From Methylobacter luteus IMV-B-3098 (GTDB lineage Bacteria > Pseudomonadota > Gammaproteobacteria > Methylococcales > Methylomonadaceae), in contig NZ_KE386569.1 in NCBI RefSeq assembly GCF_000427625.1, positions 3,727,289 to 3,791,288 on the forward strand: 64,000 nt of DNA, written 5' to 3'. The notes beneath the pieces are model-generated. The model made no database searches and was not told the origin of the DNA. It saw only the letters and a program-made list of their open reading frames with translations. Each line of letters opens with the position of its first letter. The first letter of the stretch is position 1. Positions 10,286 through 18,584 of this stretch are shown here, in pieces. A program made the position numbers and the translations under genes.

Positions 10286-11147
10286 GCAGTCTGCATGGAT
10301 GGAAAAATGGCCTGCACCAGCAAAATTAAATTTAATGTTACGCATTATTGGTCAAAGGGAAGATGGTTATCATTTGCTACAAACTGTATTTCAATTTGTG
10401 GATTTATGCGATTGGATAACCTTTCATCCAGTTAATGATGGGCGAGTCAGTTTGTATAGAACTATTTCCGGTGTTCCTGAAGCAGAAGATTTAACCATTA
10501 AAGCGGCAAATCTGCTGAAGACAGAAACAGGATGTAGTCATGGGGTGTGCATTGAGGTAGAAAAAAATCTGCCTATGGGTGGTGGATTAGGCGGAGGAAG
10601 TTCAGATGCTGCAACTACTTTGGTCGTACTGAATGAGTTATGGGATTTGCGATTAACAACTGAAAAATTGATGAAGTTCGGTCTGGCCTTGGGTGCTGAT
10701 GTGCCGATATTTGTGTGCGGATACTCTTCTTGGGCAGAAGGTGTTGGTGAAAAGCTTGAGAGAATAGATATTCCAGAGCAATGGGTTGTTATTATCAAGC
10801 CTGATTGTCATGTAAATACAAGAGAAATATTTTTGGCAAAAGATTTGACAAGAAATAGCAAATCAATCAAAATAAGCGACTTTATAGCGGGTCAGCATCA
10901 GAACGACTGTCTTGATGTGGTTCGTGAGCGTTACCAGTCTGTTAAAGATGCTTTGGTTGATTTGTCTGGTTTTTCTGAGGCAAGGCTGACCGGGACAGGT
11001 GCTTGTGTTTTTGCGCAGTTTGATTCGAAAAGTGCTGCGGTTGATGCTTATAAGTCACTTAAAAATAAGTGGCAGGTCTATCTGGCCAAAGGGGTCAATG
11101 AATCACCACTGTTTTCAAAGCTGAAGTTTGGTAAGTATATATCTTGA
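10266..11147 (+). CDS. ispE: 4-diphosphocytidyl-2-C-methyl-D-erythritol kinase
   Basis: GHMP-family kinase of the MEP isoprenoid pathway, phosphorylating the 2-hydroxyl of CDP-methylerythritol. PAPAKLNLMLRI near residue 17 gives the catalytic lysine region, and the glycine-rich ATP loop MGGGLGGGSSDAA follows around residue 106. Length 293 aa. Start ATG 10266 lies inside the end of lolB; an ATG at 10296 is an alternative closer to the conserved block. A tRNA-Gln gene follows 4 bp after the stop. Confidence 0.95.
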   Translation: MTQKQNRQSAWMEKWPAPAKLNLMLRIIGQREDGYHLLQTVFQFVDLCDWITFHPVNDGRVSLYRTISGVPEAEDLTIKAANLLKTETGCSHGVCIEVEKNLPMGGGLGGGSSDAATTLVVLNELWDLRLTTEKLMKFGLALGADVPIFVCGYSSWAEGVGEKLERIDIPEQWVVIIKPDCHVNTREIFLAKDLTRNSKSIKISDFIAGQHQNDCLDVVRERYQSVKDALVDLSGFSEARLTGTGACVFAQFDSKSAAVDAYKSLKNKWQVYLAKGVNESPLFSKLKFGKYIS

Positions 11148-11151
11148 TTAT

Positions 11152-11226
11152 TGGGCCGTCGCCAAGCGGTAAGGCACGGGGTTTTGATCCCCGCATACCA
11201 AGGTTCGAATCCTTGCGGCCCAGCCA
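11152..11226 (+). tRNA. tRNA-Gln (UUG)
   Basis: Full cloverleaf. The acceptor 7-mer TGGGCCG (11152-11158) pairs with CGGCCCA (11216-11222), discriminator G, encoded CCA. Anticodon TTG at 11184-11186. The first pair is U1-A72, an identity element for glutaminyl-tRNA synthetase and also for GatCAB. It sits between ispE and prs, a standard gammaproteobacterial position. Confidence 0.97.
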
Positions 11227-11266
11227 TTTACCTCCACTAAGTTAAATTCAGTTTGGGAGTGCTTGA

Positions 11267-12220
11267 ATGAGTGACACCTCTATGATGGTGTTTTCTGGAA
11301 ATGCTAACCTGGCTTTGTCTGAAGGTATAGTAAGAAAGCTCAATATGCGCCTCGGTATGGCGACCGTCGGTAGATTTAGTGACGGTGAGGTCGCGGTAGA
11401 GATAGAAGAAAACGTACGGGGTAAGGATGTTTTTGTCATTCAGCCAACCTGTTCGCCTACAAATGAAAACTTAATGGAATTGCTCGTGATGATTGATGCA
11501 CTCAAGAGGGCATCGGCATCACGGATTACTGCTGTTATGCCATATTATGGTTATGCTAGGCAGGATAGAAGATCGCGATCAGCTCGGGTGCCTATTACCG
11601 CCAAGTTGGTTGCCAGAATGATCGAGCAAGCGGGCGCTAGCAGAGTGCTAACTGTCGATTTGCATGCTGATCAGATTCAGGGTTTTTTTGACATACCGGT
11701 TGATAATGTGTATTCGTCACCAATTCTTCTTGGTGATGTGTGGCGGCAGAAATATAAAGATCTGATTGTTGTTTCGCCGGATGTAGGTGGTGTAGTTAGG
11801 GCGCGTGCCCTCGCCAAGCGGTTGGATGATGCTGATCTTGCAATCATCGATAAACGCAGGCCGAAGGCCAATGTTGCAGAGGTTATGCATATTATTGGTG
11901 ATGTGAATGGGCGTACCTGTGTATTAATTGATGATCTAGTTGATACTGCGGGAACTCTGTGTCATGCGGCGGATGCGCTAAAAAAGCATGGGGCAATAAA
12001 GGTGGTCGCCTATTGTACACATGCTGTGCTTTCAGGTAAGGCCATGCAAAATCTCTATGGTTCAGAGCTTGATGAGTTGGTTGTTACCGATACTATACCA
12101 TTAAGTCAAGAGGCAATTAGCTTGGGCAAGATAAGGCAATTAAGTGTTGCTGAAATGCTGGCTGAGACTATAAGACGTATAGCGGTGGGTGAGTCGGTTA
12201 GTTCGCTTTATGTCGATTGA
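11267..12220 (+). CDS. prs: Ribose-phosphate pyrophosphokinase
   Basis: Makes PRPP from ribose 5-phosphate and ATP, feeding purine, pyrimidine, histidine, tryptophan and NAD synthesis. The 317-aa protein has the flexible-loop region [15 protein letters not shown], the metal/ATP site [12 protein letters not shown] and the PRPP loop [13 protein letters not shown]. Start ATG 11267 ([15 protein letters not shown]). rplY follows closely. Confidence 0.97.
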   Translation: MSDTSMMVFSGNANLALSEGIVRKLNMRLGMATVGRFSDGEVAVEIEENVRGKDVFVIQPTCSPTNENLMELLVMIDALKRASASRITAVMPYYGYARQDRRSRSARVPITAKLVARMIEQAGASRVLTVDLHADQIQGFFDIPVDNVYSSPILLGDVWRQKYKDLIVVSPDVGGVVRARALAKRLDDADLAIIDKRRPKANVAEVMHIIGDVNGRTCVLIDDLVDTAGTLCHAADALKKHGAIKVVAYCTHAVLSGKAMQNLYGSELDELVVTDTIPLSQEAISLGKIRQLSVAEMLAETIRRIAVGESVSSLYVD

Positions 12221-12265
12221 TATAATTTAATGTATGTGCTTGAAGGCACGGAGTTGAGAGGAAAG

Positions 12266-12877
12266 ATGTCTAACGTATTTGAGTTTGTTGCCGAAAGTCG
12301 TGGGCAATCAGGTAAAAACGCAGCAAGAAGCGTGCGTCGTCAAGGTAAGGTCCCTGCGGTGATATACGGTGGGCATGGTGAGTCTCAAATGCTAGTGTTG
12401 AGTCACAATGAAGTTGTTAAGCATTTGGCGCACGAAGCGGTTTATTCTCATGTTCTTGATATTACTGTTGATGGAAAAACAGAAAAAGCTATTTTGAAGG
12501 GTGTTCAGCGTCATCCTGCCAGAGTTCAGGTTTTGCACTTGGATTTTCAGCGTGTAAGCATGTCTGAGTTGCTTAAGGTGCATGTGCCTTTGCATTTTAT
12601 CAATGAAGATACGTCTGTTGGCGGTAAAAAGGGTGGTGTTGCCACTCACTCCCTGGTTGATGTTGAGGTCTCTTGCTTGCCTTCGGCTCTGCCAGAATAT
12701 ATTGAAGTAAATTTAGCTGGTTTGGATATTGGTGAATCAGTTCATCTTTCTGATCTGATTTTGCCGTCTGGTGTGGAAATTGTGGCCTTGGCTCAAGGGC
12801 CTGAGCATGATTTGCCAGTTGTATCAATGATGGCCTCAAGGACCAGTGTAGAAGAATCGTCTTCGGAAGAGGCTTAA
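12266..12877 (+). CDS. rplY: 50S ribosomal protein L25 (Ctc/TL5 form)
   Basis: L25 binds 5S rRNA. This is the long two-domain form (203 aa): an N-terminal 5S-binding barrel (SGKNAARSVRRQGKVPAVIYGG) and a C-terminal CTC domain ending in an acidic tail. I start it at ATG 12266, which has GAGAGGAAAG upstream and begins MSNVFEFVAESR; an upstream in-frame ATG at 12230 lacks a ribosome binding site. pth begins 11 bp after the stop. Confidence 0.95.
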   Translation: MSNVFEFVAESRGQSGKNAARSVRRQGKVPAVIYGGHGESQMLVLSHNEVVKHLAHEAVYSHVLDITVDGKTEKAILKGVQRHPARVQVLHLDFQRVSMSELLKVHVPLHFINEDTSVGGKKGGVATHSLVDVEVSCLPSALPEYIEVNLAGLDIGESVHLSDLILPSGVEIVALAQGPEHDLPVVSMMASRTSVEESSSEEA

Positions 12878-12888
12878 AAGCGCGGTAC

Positions 12889-13455
12889 GTGATTAAACTT
12901 ATAGTTGGTCTTGGCAATCCTGGGCGACAATATGAAAAAACCCGGCATAATGCCGGGTTTTTGTTTTTGGATGCGCTGGCGTCTAAGTTTAGCTGTGATT
13001 GGGTGAGTGAGTCCAGATTTCAGGGTATGCTCTCTGGCTGTAATGCCTCCGCTGGAATGGTGATGCTATTAAAGCCTGAAACATTTATGAATCGTAGTGG
13101 GCAATCTGTCGGTAAGATTGTGCGTTATTATAAATTAATGCCGGAAGAGATATTGGTTGTTCATGATGAATTGGATTTTGATGCTGGTATCATCAAGCTG
13201 AAAAATGGTGGTGGGCATGCGGGGCATAATGGTTTAAAAGATATTATTGCTCACCTGGGCTCAAGAGAGTTTTACAGACTAAGAATAGGTGTTGGTCGTC
13301 CAGTTGCAGGGAAGGCCGTTGCTGACTATGTGCTGACGTCTCCCTCAAAGGATGAATGGGAATTAATTAATTCAGCCATTGATTCGGGAGTTGCTTGTAT
13401 AGACAGGTTGGTGGCTGGTGACATGGCGACTGTGATGAATAAATTACACTCATAA
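12889..13455 (+). CDS. pth: Peptidyl-tRNA hydrolase
   Basis: Recycles peptidyl-tRNAs that drop off ribosomes by cleaving the ester bond. Standard 188-aa enzyme: MIKLIVGLGNPG start (GTG codon at 12889), catalytic His20 in TRHNAGF, Asn21, and the conserved KPETFMNRSGQSV and HDELDFDAG segments. The codons for residues 16-27 form a palindrome followed by T-tracts that looks like an intrinsic terminator (listed separately). Confidence 0.97.
   Translation: MIKLIVGLGNPGRQYEKTRHNAGFLFLDALASKFSCDWVSESRFQGMLSGCNASAGMVMLLKPETFMNRSGQSVGKIVRYYKLMPEEILVVHDELDFDAGIIKLKNGGGHAGHNGLKDIIAHLGSREFYRLRIGVGRPVAGKAVADYVLTSPSKDEWELINSAIDSGVACIDRLVAGDMATVMNKLHS
12935..12969 (+). terminator. Terminator-shaped hairpin inside the 5' end of pth
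   Basis: CCCGGCA (12941-12947), loop TAA, TGCCGGG (12951-12957): a perfect 7-bp GC-rich stem preceded by six A and followed by TTTTT, G, TTTTT. It has every feature of a bidirectional intrinsic terminator, yet lies 46-81 bases inside pth and encodes its catalytic TRHNAGF segment. Whether RNA polymerase stops here depends on coupling to translation. Confidence 0.45.
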
Positions 13456-13502
13456 TGATACTTGAAGTATGGGTGTTAAATAGCAAATATTAAATAAAAA
13501 AG

Positions 13503-13531
13503 TTGACAAGGCATTATCATTTCAAGATAAT
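13503..13531 (+). promoter_or_regulatory. Sigma-70 promoter for tRNA-Tyr/Gly/Thr-tuf
   Basis: TTGACA (13503-13508), a 17-bp spacer and GATAAT (13526-13531). Start of transcription would fall near 13538, about 13 bases before tRNA-Tyr. One mismatch to consensus in each position set makes it the strongest promoter I see in the window. Confidence 0.8.
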
Positions 13532-13550
13532 AGTCGAATTATCCGATATC

Positions 13551-13635
13551 GGAGGGGTTCCCGAGCGGCCAAAGGGATCAGACTGTAAATCTGCCGGTTC
13601 TACCTTCGGAGGTTCGAATCCTCCCCCCTCCACCA
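13551..13635 (+). tRNA. tRNA-Tyr (GUA)
   Basis: Class II tRNA of 85 bases with a long variable arm. Acceptor GGAGGGG (13551-13557) pairs with CCCCTCC (13625-13631), T arm GGAGG-TTCGAAT-CCTCC, discriminator A and encoded CCA. Anticodon GTA in CTGTAAA. First of three tRNAs co-transcribed with tuf, the same arrangement as the E. coli tufB operon. Confidence 0.97.
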
Positions 13636-13652
13636 TCAACTAAAAGAAATCT

Positions 13653-13726
13653 GCGGGTGTAGTTCAATGGTAGAACTCCAGCCTTCCAAGCTGATCACGT
13701 GGGTTCGATTCCCATCACCCGCTCCA
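13653..13726 (+). tRNA. tRNA-Gly (UCC)
   Basis: Acceptor GCGGGTG (13653-13659) pairs with CACCCGC (13716-13722), discriminator T, encoded CCA. Anticodon TCC within CTTCCAA. The outermost pair of the anticodon stem appears to be a C-A mismatch. Confidence 0.96.
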
Positions 13727-13741
13727 AATTTTCTGTATTAG

Positions 13742-13817
<76 letters not shown>

Positions 13818-13849
13818 GTTGTAATATTGATTGTTAAAGGCGTATTAAA

Positions 13850-15040
13850 ATGGCTAAAGAAAAATTTACACGTAGTAAGCCACACGTAAACGTAGGCACC
13901 ATCGGTCACGTTGACCATGGCAAAACGACACTGACAGCCGCATTGACTAAAGTAATGGCTGAACTGCAAGGTGGGGAAGCCAAAGCCTTTGATCAAATTG
14001 ATAATGCACCTGAAGAAAGAGCGCGCGGTATTACTATCGCCACTTCGCACGTAGAATATGAATCAGCAACACGTCACTATGCGCACGTGGACTGCCCAGG
14101 CCATGCTGACTATGTAAAAAACATGATTACCGGTGCAGCGCAGATGGATGGCGCTATTCTGGTTTGTTCGGCTGCGGACGGTCCAATGCCGCAAACAAGA
14201 GAGCACATTCTGTTGTCCAGACAGGTTGGTGTGCCTTACATCGTGGTCTTTCTGAATAAAGCGGATATGGTCGATGACGCGGAATTGATCGAACTGGTTG
14301 AAATGGAAATTCGGGAATTGTTGGATATGTATGAATTCCCCGGAGACGAAACGCCAATTATTGTCGGTTCAGCGTTAAAAGCGTTGGAGGGTGACACCAG
14401 CGATATTGGTGTGCCGTCTGTGGTCAGGCTGGTAGAAGCGTTGGATAGCTACATTCCTGAGCCCGAAAGAGCAGTTGATGGGGCATTCCTGATGCCAATC
14501 GAAGATGTGTTCTCAATCTCAGGCCGTGGTACGGTAGTAACCGGTCGTGTTGAGCGCGGTATTATCAAAGTTGGCCAGGAAGTTGAGATTGTCGGTATTC
14601 GGCCTACTGTAGTCACTACTTGTACCGGTGTTGAGATGTTCCGCAAACTGCTGGATCAAGGGCAGGCGGGTGATAACGTTGGCGTGCTGTTGAGAGGTAC
14701 CAAAAGAGACGAAGTTGAGCGCGGTCAAGTATTGGCGCATAAAGGCACTATCAAGCCACATTCGTACTTTAAATCAGAAATCTACGTCTTGTCGAAGGAT
14801 GAAGGTGGTCGTCATACGCCATTCTTTAATGGTTACCGTCCTCAGTTTTATTTCAGAACTACCGACGTGACTGGTGCGGTAACTTTGCCGGAAGGTGTGG
14901 AAATGGTCATGCCTGGCGATAATATTGCCGTAGAAGTCAAGCTGATTTCACCGATCGCAATGGAAGAAGGCTTGCGTTTTGCCATTCGCGAAGGCGGTCG
15001 TACCGTCGGTGCAGGCGTTGTTTCATCAATACTTGAATAA
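13850..15040 (+). CDS. tuf: Elongation factor Tu (copy 1, tRNA-linked)
   Basis: GTPase that delivers aminoacyl-tRNA to the ribosomal A site. All G motifs are present ([27 protein letters not shown]), followed by the two beta-barrel domains; 396 aa. The DNA matches the second copy at 30148 from the ATG through the codon for Ser393-Ile by eye; only the last few codons differ (ends SSILE here, SSIIE there). It corresponds in position to tufB of E. coli. Confidence 0.98.
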   Translation: MAKEKFTRSKPHVNVGTIGHVDHGKTTLTAALTKVMAELQGGEAKAFDQIDNAPEERARGITIATSHVEYESATRHYAHVDCPGHADYVKNMITGAAQMDGAILVCSAADGPMPQTREHILLSRQVGVPYIVVFLNKADMVDDAELIELVEMEIRELLDMYEFPGDETPIIVGSALKALEGDTSDIGVPSVVRLVEALDSYIPEPERAVDGAFLMPIEDVFSISGRGTVVTGRVERGIIKVGQEVEIVGIRPTVVTTCTGVEMFRKLLDQGQAGDNVGVLLRGTKRDEVERGQVLAHKGTIKPHSYFKSEIYVLSKDEGGRHTPFFNGYRPQFYFRTTDVTGAVTLPEGVEMVMPGDNIAVEVKLISPIAMEEGLRFAIREGGRTVGAGVVSSILE

Positions 15041-15088
15041 TAGTTCAAATTAGTATAGTATAATAGTTTGTTTAAAGTTTATCTGAAT

Positions 15089-15164
15089 AGGTCAGTAGCT
15101 CAATTGGTAGAGTAGCGGTCTCCAAAACCGCGGGTTGGGGGTTCGAGACCCTCCTGGCCTGCCA
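15089..15164 (+). tRNA. tRNA-Trp (CCA)
   Basis: Acceptor AGGTCAG (15089-15095) pairs with CTGGCCT (15154-15160) allowing one wobble-type mismatch, discriminator G, encoded CCA. Anticodon CCA in CTCCAAA. A TATAAT at 15059-15064 could be a -10 box for it, but no matching -35 is seen. Located between tuf and secE as in most gammaproteobacteria. Confidence 0.96.
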
Positions 15165-15213
15165 TTCAGATTGAAACATATCAATATTATCCATTTCCAT
15201 AATTAAGTAACAC

Positions 15214-15591
15214 ATGAATACTCAGGCAGAAGCAACGACGTCAGTCCTTGATGTTGTAAAGCAGGTCTTATCCGTTGTCTTTGTGGCTGCTGGAGTGGCT
15301 GCATTCTATTATTTTTCAGATGTTCAGCTCTTATATCGGGTTCTAGGTTTAGTAGGCATCGTCATAATAGTATTAGGTATTATGTTGACAACTGACATGG
15401 GACGAAACGTTTGGGGGTTTGTGCTAGAATCCAAGCAGGAAGTCAGAAAAGTTGTTTGGCCTACGCGCGAAGAAACAATGCGTACTACCTTGTTAGTGTT
15501 TGCAATGGTATTTATTGTGGGTCTGATTTTATGGTTGCTGGATATGTTTCTGTTTTGGGGCGTACGTCTTTTAACTGGTCAAGGAGGGTAG
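15214..15591 (+). CDS. secE: Preprotein translocase subunit SecE
   Basis: Clamp subunit of the SecYEG channel in the inner membrane. The 125-aa protein has three predicted membrane segments (about residues 19-36, 42-62 and 92-118) like E. coli SecE, and the conserved amphipathic stretch [19 protein letters not shown] before the last one. It stops 2 bp before nusG. Confidence 0.96.
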   Translation: MNTQAEATTSVLDVVKQVLSVVFVAAGVAAFYYFSDVQLLYRVLGLVGIVIIVLGIMLTTDMGRNVWGFVLESKQEVRKVVWPTREETMRTTLLVFAMVFIVGLILWLLDMFLFWGVRLLTGQGG

Positions 15592-15593
15592 AA

Positions 15594-16127
15594 ATGGCAC
15601 TTCGCTGGTATGTTGTGCATGCATACTCAAACTTTGAGAACAAAGTTAAGCAAGCATTAGAGGATCGGATTAAAAGAGAAGGTTTAGAGCAGTATTTCGG
15701 AAAAATTTTAGTTCCTACCGAAGAAGTAGTTGAAATGCGTATGGGGCAGCAACGCAAAAGCGAAAGAAAATTTTTCCCAGGATATGTTCTTGTTCAGATG
15801 GAGCTGACCGATGAGACTTGGCATTTGGTGCGAGATGTTCCTAGGGTATTGGGTTTCATAGGTGGAACTTCAGATCGCCCTGCACCTATCTCAGAAAGAG
15901 AAGCAATGTCTATTCTCAATAGAGTTGAAGAAGGTGTAAATAAGCCACGTCCGAAAATTCTGTTTGAGGTCGGTGAAGTAATTAGAGTAATAGATGGACC
16001 ATTTAAAGATTTTAATGGTGTAGTTGAAGAAGTTAATTACGAAAAAAGTAAATTAAAAATATCGGTGCTCATTTTTGGTCGTTCAACTTCTGTTGAGCTT
16101 GACTTTGGGCAAGTTGAAAAAACCTAA
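15594..16127 (+). CDS. nusG: Transcription termination/antitermination factor NusG
   Basis: Binds RNA polymerase through its NGN domain and Rho or ribosomal S10 through its KOW domain. I use ATG 15594 ([15 protein letters not shown], 177 aa) with AAGGAGGG just upstream, inside the end of secE; the reading frame stays open further upstream but that part overlaps secE. The KOW motif is [21 protein letters not shown]. Confidence 0.97.
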   Translation: MALRWYVVHAYSNFENKVKQALEDRIKREGLEQYFGKILVPTEEVVEMRMGQQRKSERKFFPGYVLVQMELTDETWHLVRDVPRVLGFIGGTSDRPAPISEREAMSILNRVEEGVNKPRPKILFEVGEVIRVIDGPFKDFNGVVEEVNYEKSKLKISVLIFGRSTSVELDFGQVEKT

Positions 16128-16155
16128 TTGCTAATCAGCGGTTAGTATCTACGAA

Positions 16156-16184
16156 ATCTCTGTCTGAATAAGGCAGGGATTTTT
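16156..16184 (+). terminator. Terminator after nusG
   Basis: ATCTCTGTCT (16156-16165) pairs with AGGCAGGGAT (16171-16180) over ten base pairs including G-U pairs, with TTTT following. It separates secE-nusG from the L11 operon and may act as an attenuator, since I see no clear new promoter before rplK. Confidence 0.65.
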
Positions 16185-16191
16185 GCGTCTA

Positions 16192-16216
16192 GGGGAGCTG
16201 GAAAGCGCTTGAACCC
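16192..16216 (+). promoter_or_regulatory. Possible L1-binding leader of the L11 operon
   Basis: GGG (16192-16194) and GC can pair with GC and CCC (16214-16216) around an internal purine-rich bulge, just upstream of rplK. L1 is known to repress rplKA by binding a site in this position that mimics its 23S rRNA site. The match is by shape and position only. Confidence 0.3.
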
Positions 16217-16231
16217 GTATTGGAGTAAGAA

Positions 16232-16663
16232 ATGGCAAAAAAAATAACGGCTTATATTAAGTTACAAGTAAAAGCGGGTGAGGCAAATCCGAGTCCGCCG
16301 GTTGGTCCTGCTTTGGGGCAGCGCGGTGTCAATATCATGGAGTTTTGTAAAGCATTTAATGCTAAGACTCAAGATACAGAAAAAGGTCTGCCTTTGCCTG
16401 TTGTTATTACTGTTTATAGTGACCGTAGTTTTACTTTTATTACAAAAACACCTCCTGCTTCAATTCTTCTGAAGAAAGCAACCGGTATAAAAAGTGGAAG
16501 CAGTAATCCGAATACAAAAAAGGTTGGCACAGTAACCCGTGCGCAATTGGAAGAAATTGCTAAAACGAAAATGGAAGATTTAAATGCAGCGAATTTGGAA
16601 GCAGCAGTGAAAACAATTGCTGGTAGTGCGCGTAGCATGGGCCTGAACGTGGAGGGATTATAA
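16232..16663 (+). CDS. rplK: 50S ribosomal protein L11
   Basis: Part of the GTPase-associated centre and needed for stringent response by RelA. The 143-aa protein has the typical [21 protein letters not shown] start and the RNA-binding C-terminal domain. Its stop overlaps the rplA start by one base (TAATG). Confidence 0.98.
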   Translation: MAKKITAYIKLQVKAGEANPSPPVGPALGQRGVNIMEFCKAFNAKTQDTEKGLPLPVVITVYSDRSFTFITKTPPASILLKKATGIKSGSSNPNTKKVGTVTRAQLEEIAKTKMEDLNAANLEAAVKTIAGSARSMGLNVEGL

Positions 16664-17358
16664 TGGCTAAGTTGTCAAAAAAAGCGAAACTCATCAAATC
16701 GAAAGTTGATAGAACTAAGCAATATTCCATCATTGAAGCCGTGCAGTTATTGAAAGAGTTGGGCACAGCTAAATTTAATGAAGCTGTTGATGTCAGTGTT
16801 AACTTGGGAGTTGATCCGCGTAAATCGGATCAGAATGTCCGTGGTGCAACTGTTCTGCCGAATGGGACTGGTAAAACTGTAAGAGTTGCAGTATTCGCTC
16901 AAGGCCCGAATGCTGATGCTGCAAGAGAAGCCGGTGCTGATATTGTCGGAATGGATGATTTGGGCGAGTTGGTTAAAAAAGGAGAAATGAACTTCGATGT
17001 GGTCATTGCCTCTCCCGATGCTATGCGTGTTGTAGGTCAATTAGGCCAAATTTTAGGCCCAAGGGGCTTAATGCCTAACCCTAAAGTTGGCACTGTAACT
17101 CCAGATGTGGCTACTGCGGTAAAAAATGCTAAATCAGGCCAAGTGCGTTACCGTACAGATAAGTCAGGTATTATTCACTGTACTCTAGGTAAAGTGTCCT
17201 TTGATGCTGATGCAATTCAAGGCAATTTGGAAGCGTTGATATCCGATTTGAAAAAAGCGAAACCGACAGCGGCCAAAGGTGTGTATATTAAGAAGATTAC
17301 CTTATCTTCAACCATGGGGCCTGGTTTATGGCTGGACCAAAGCAGTATTAATATGTAA
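16663..17358 (+). CDS. rplA: 50S ribosomal protein L1
   Basis: Forms the mobile L1 stalk that handles E-site tRNA, and represses its own operon. 231 aa, with [21 protein letters not shown] in the RNA-binding domain. Directly overlaps rplK; the rplJ leader follows. Confidence 0.98.
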   Translation: MAKLSKKAKLIKSKVDRTKQYSIIEAVQLLKELGTAKFNEAVDVSVNLGVDPRKSDQNVRGATVLPNGTGKTVRVAVFAQGPNADAAREAGADIVGMDDLGELVKKGEMNFDVVIASPDAMRVVGQLGQILGPRGLMPNPKVGTVTPDVATAVKNAKSGQVRYRTDKSGIIHCTLGKVSFDADAIQGNLEALISDLKKAKPTAAKGVYIKKITLSSTMGPGLWLDQSSINM

Positions 17359-17364
17359 AAGAAA

Positions 17365-17500
17365 CTTTGGGTTGCCGTTTTATCGGTAACCGTCAAAGAC
17401 CGCAGGGGTTGTAAAACTTAATATTTCCTGCGCAGACGGAAGCTGGAACCTAAACACTGGGGAAAGGGACCGTAAGGGGCATCGTTTAGATGCGTTTTAT
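17365..17500 (+). promoter_or_regulatory. L10 leader (autoregulatory mRNA element)
   Basis: The 183-bp gap between rplA and rplJ contains the sequence order of the L10-L12 binding leader: a pairing segment with GTCAAAGACCGCAGG, TTCCTGCGCAGACGG, and the GGAACCTAAACACTGG/GGGAAAGGGACCGTAAGG part near 17450-17480. In E. coli the L10(L12)4 complex binds this RNA to shut off rplJ translation. Confidence 0.75.
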
Positions 17501-17541
17501 TAATTCTGGATATTTTTTCCAGAACTTACCGGAGGTAAGCT

Positions 17542-18036
17542 GTGGCACTAAATTTAGATAGCAAAAAAGCTGTCGTAGAAGAAGTTGCTGAAATTGCTGC
17601 TAAAGCTCATTCTGCAATAGCAGCAGAATATCGCGGCTTAACAGTTACGGAATTGACCGAACTGCGTAAAACTGCGCGAGAAACAGGTGTTTATCTGCGT
17701 GTGGTAAAGAATACGCTGGCGAGACGAGCTGTAGCCGGAACTGAATTTGAATGTATGCAGGAGGGCTTGGTAGGTCCTTTGTTGATTGCATTTTCAATGG
17801 AAGATCCGGGATGCGCTGCGCGTCTGATTAATGATTTCGCCAAAACTCACGATAAGTTAATCGCCAAAGTCGTGGCCATCAATGGTCAAGCTTATGGAGC
17901 ATCCGAACTGGCGCGTTTGGCAAGTATGCCGACACGTGATCAAGCTATTGCAATGCTAATGTCTGTAATGAAAGCACCGGTCGGGAAACTTGTTCGTACT
18001 TTGGCTGCGGTCAGAGACCAGAAAGAAGCAGCGTAA
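17542..18036 (+). CDS. rplJ: 50S ribosomal protein L10
   Basis: Base of the L7/L12 stalk and autogenous repressor. 164 aa with the RNA-binding N-terminal domain (AEYRGLTVTELTELRKTARE) and a C-terminal helix that recruits L12 dimers. CGGAGGTAAG is the ribosome binding site. Confidence 0.97.
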   Translation: MALNLDSKKAVVEEVAEIAAKAHSAIAAEYRGLTVTELTELRKTARETGVYLRVVKNTLARRAVAGTEFECMQEGLVGPLLIAFSMEDPGCAARLINDFAKTHDKLIAKVVAINGQAYGASELARLASMPTRDQAIAMLMSVMKAPVGKLVRTLAAVRDQKEAA

Positions 18037-18084
18037 GCTTATTTTAAGACCAGTTTAAAAAATATTGTTTTAGAGGAATACTAA

Positions 18085-18453
18085 ATGGCAGTTTCACACG
18101 AAGATATCTTGGATGCAGTTTCCAACATGACTATTATGGAAATCGTTGATTTAATTTCAGCGATGGAAGAGAAATTCGGCGTAACAGCAGCAGTTGCAGC
18201 AGTTGCTGCGCCAGCTGCAGCAGTTGCGGCTGTAGAAGAGCAAACCGAATTTGACGTGATCATGACTGGTTTCGGTGATAACAAAGTTGCTGTAATTAAA
18301 GCAGTGCGTGGTATTACCGGCTTAGGTCTGAAAGAAGCAAAAGACGCTGTAGAAGGCGTTCCAACAACCTTGAAAGAAGGTGTTTCTAAAGCCGAAGCGG
18401 ATGATTTCAAAAAACAGCTTGAAGAAGCGGGCGCTACTGTCGAAATCAAATAA
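18085..18453 (+). CDS. rplL: 50S ribosomal protein L7/L12
   Basis: Multi-copy stalk protein that recruits translational GTPases. 122 aa: N-terminal dimerisation domain, Ala/Val-rich hinge (about residues 33-52), and C-terminal domain with [15 protein letters not shown]. Confidence 0.98.
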   Translation: MAVSHEDILDAVSNMTIMEIVDLISAMEEKFGVTAAVAAVAAPAAAVAAVEEQTEFDVIMTGFGDNKVAVIKAVRGITGLGLKEAKDAVEGVPTTLKEGVSKAEADDFKKQLEEAGATVEIK

Positions 18454-18495
18454 GATTTTGACTCAAAAAATACAAGGCTCACGCCTTTTAAGTAT

Positions 18496-18525
18496 GGCTG
18501 GTGGCAATTTTGTCACCGGCCTTTT
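18496..18525 (+). terminator. Attenuator between rplL and rpoB
   Basis: GGCTGGTG (18496-18503) pairs with CACCGGCC (18514-18521), eight base pairs, followed by TTTT. A partial terminator here in other bacteria lowers rpoBC expression relative to the ribosomal genes. Confidence 0.75.
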
Positions 18526-18584
18526 ACTGTTTGCAATAAATGCACAGTAGAGAATTATTCATGACGAAAAGGTTTGGAAGCGAT

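Noticed and set aside
18085..18482. Antisense open frame opposite rplL
   Set aside because: Caused by the Ala/Val/Glu-rich composition of L7/L12.
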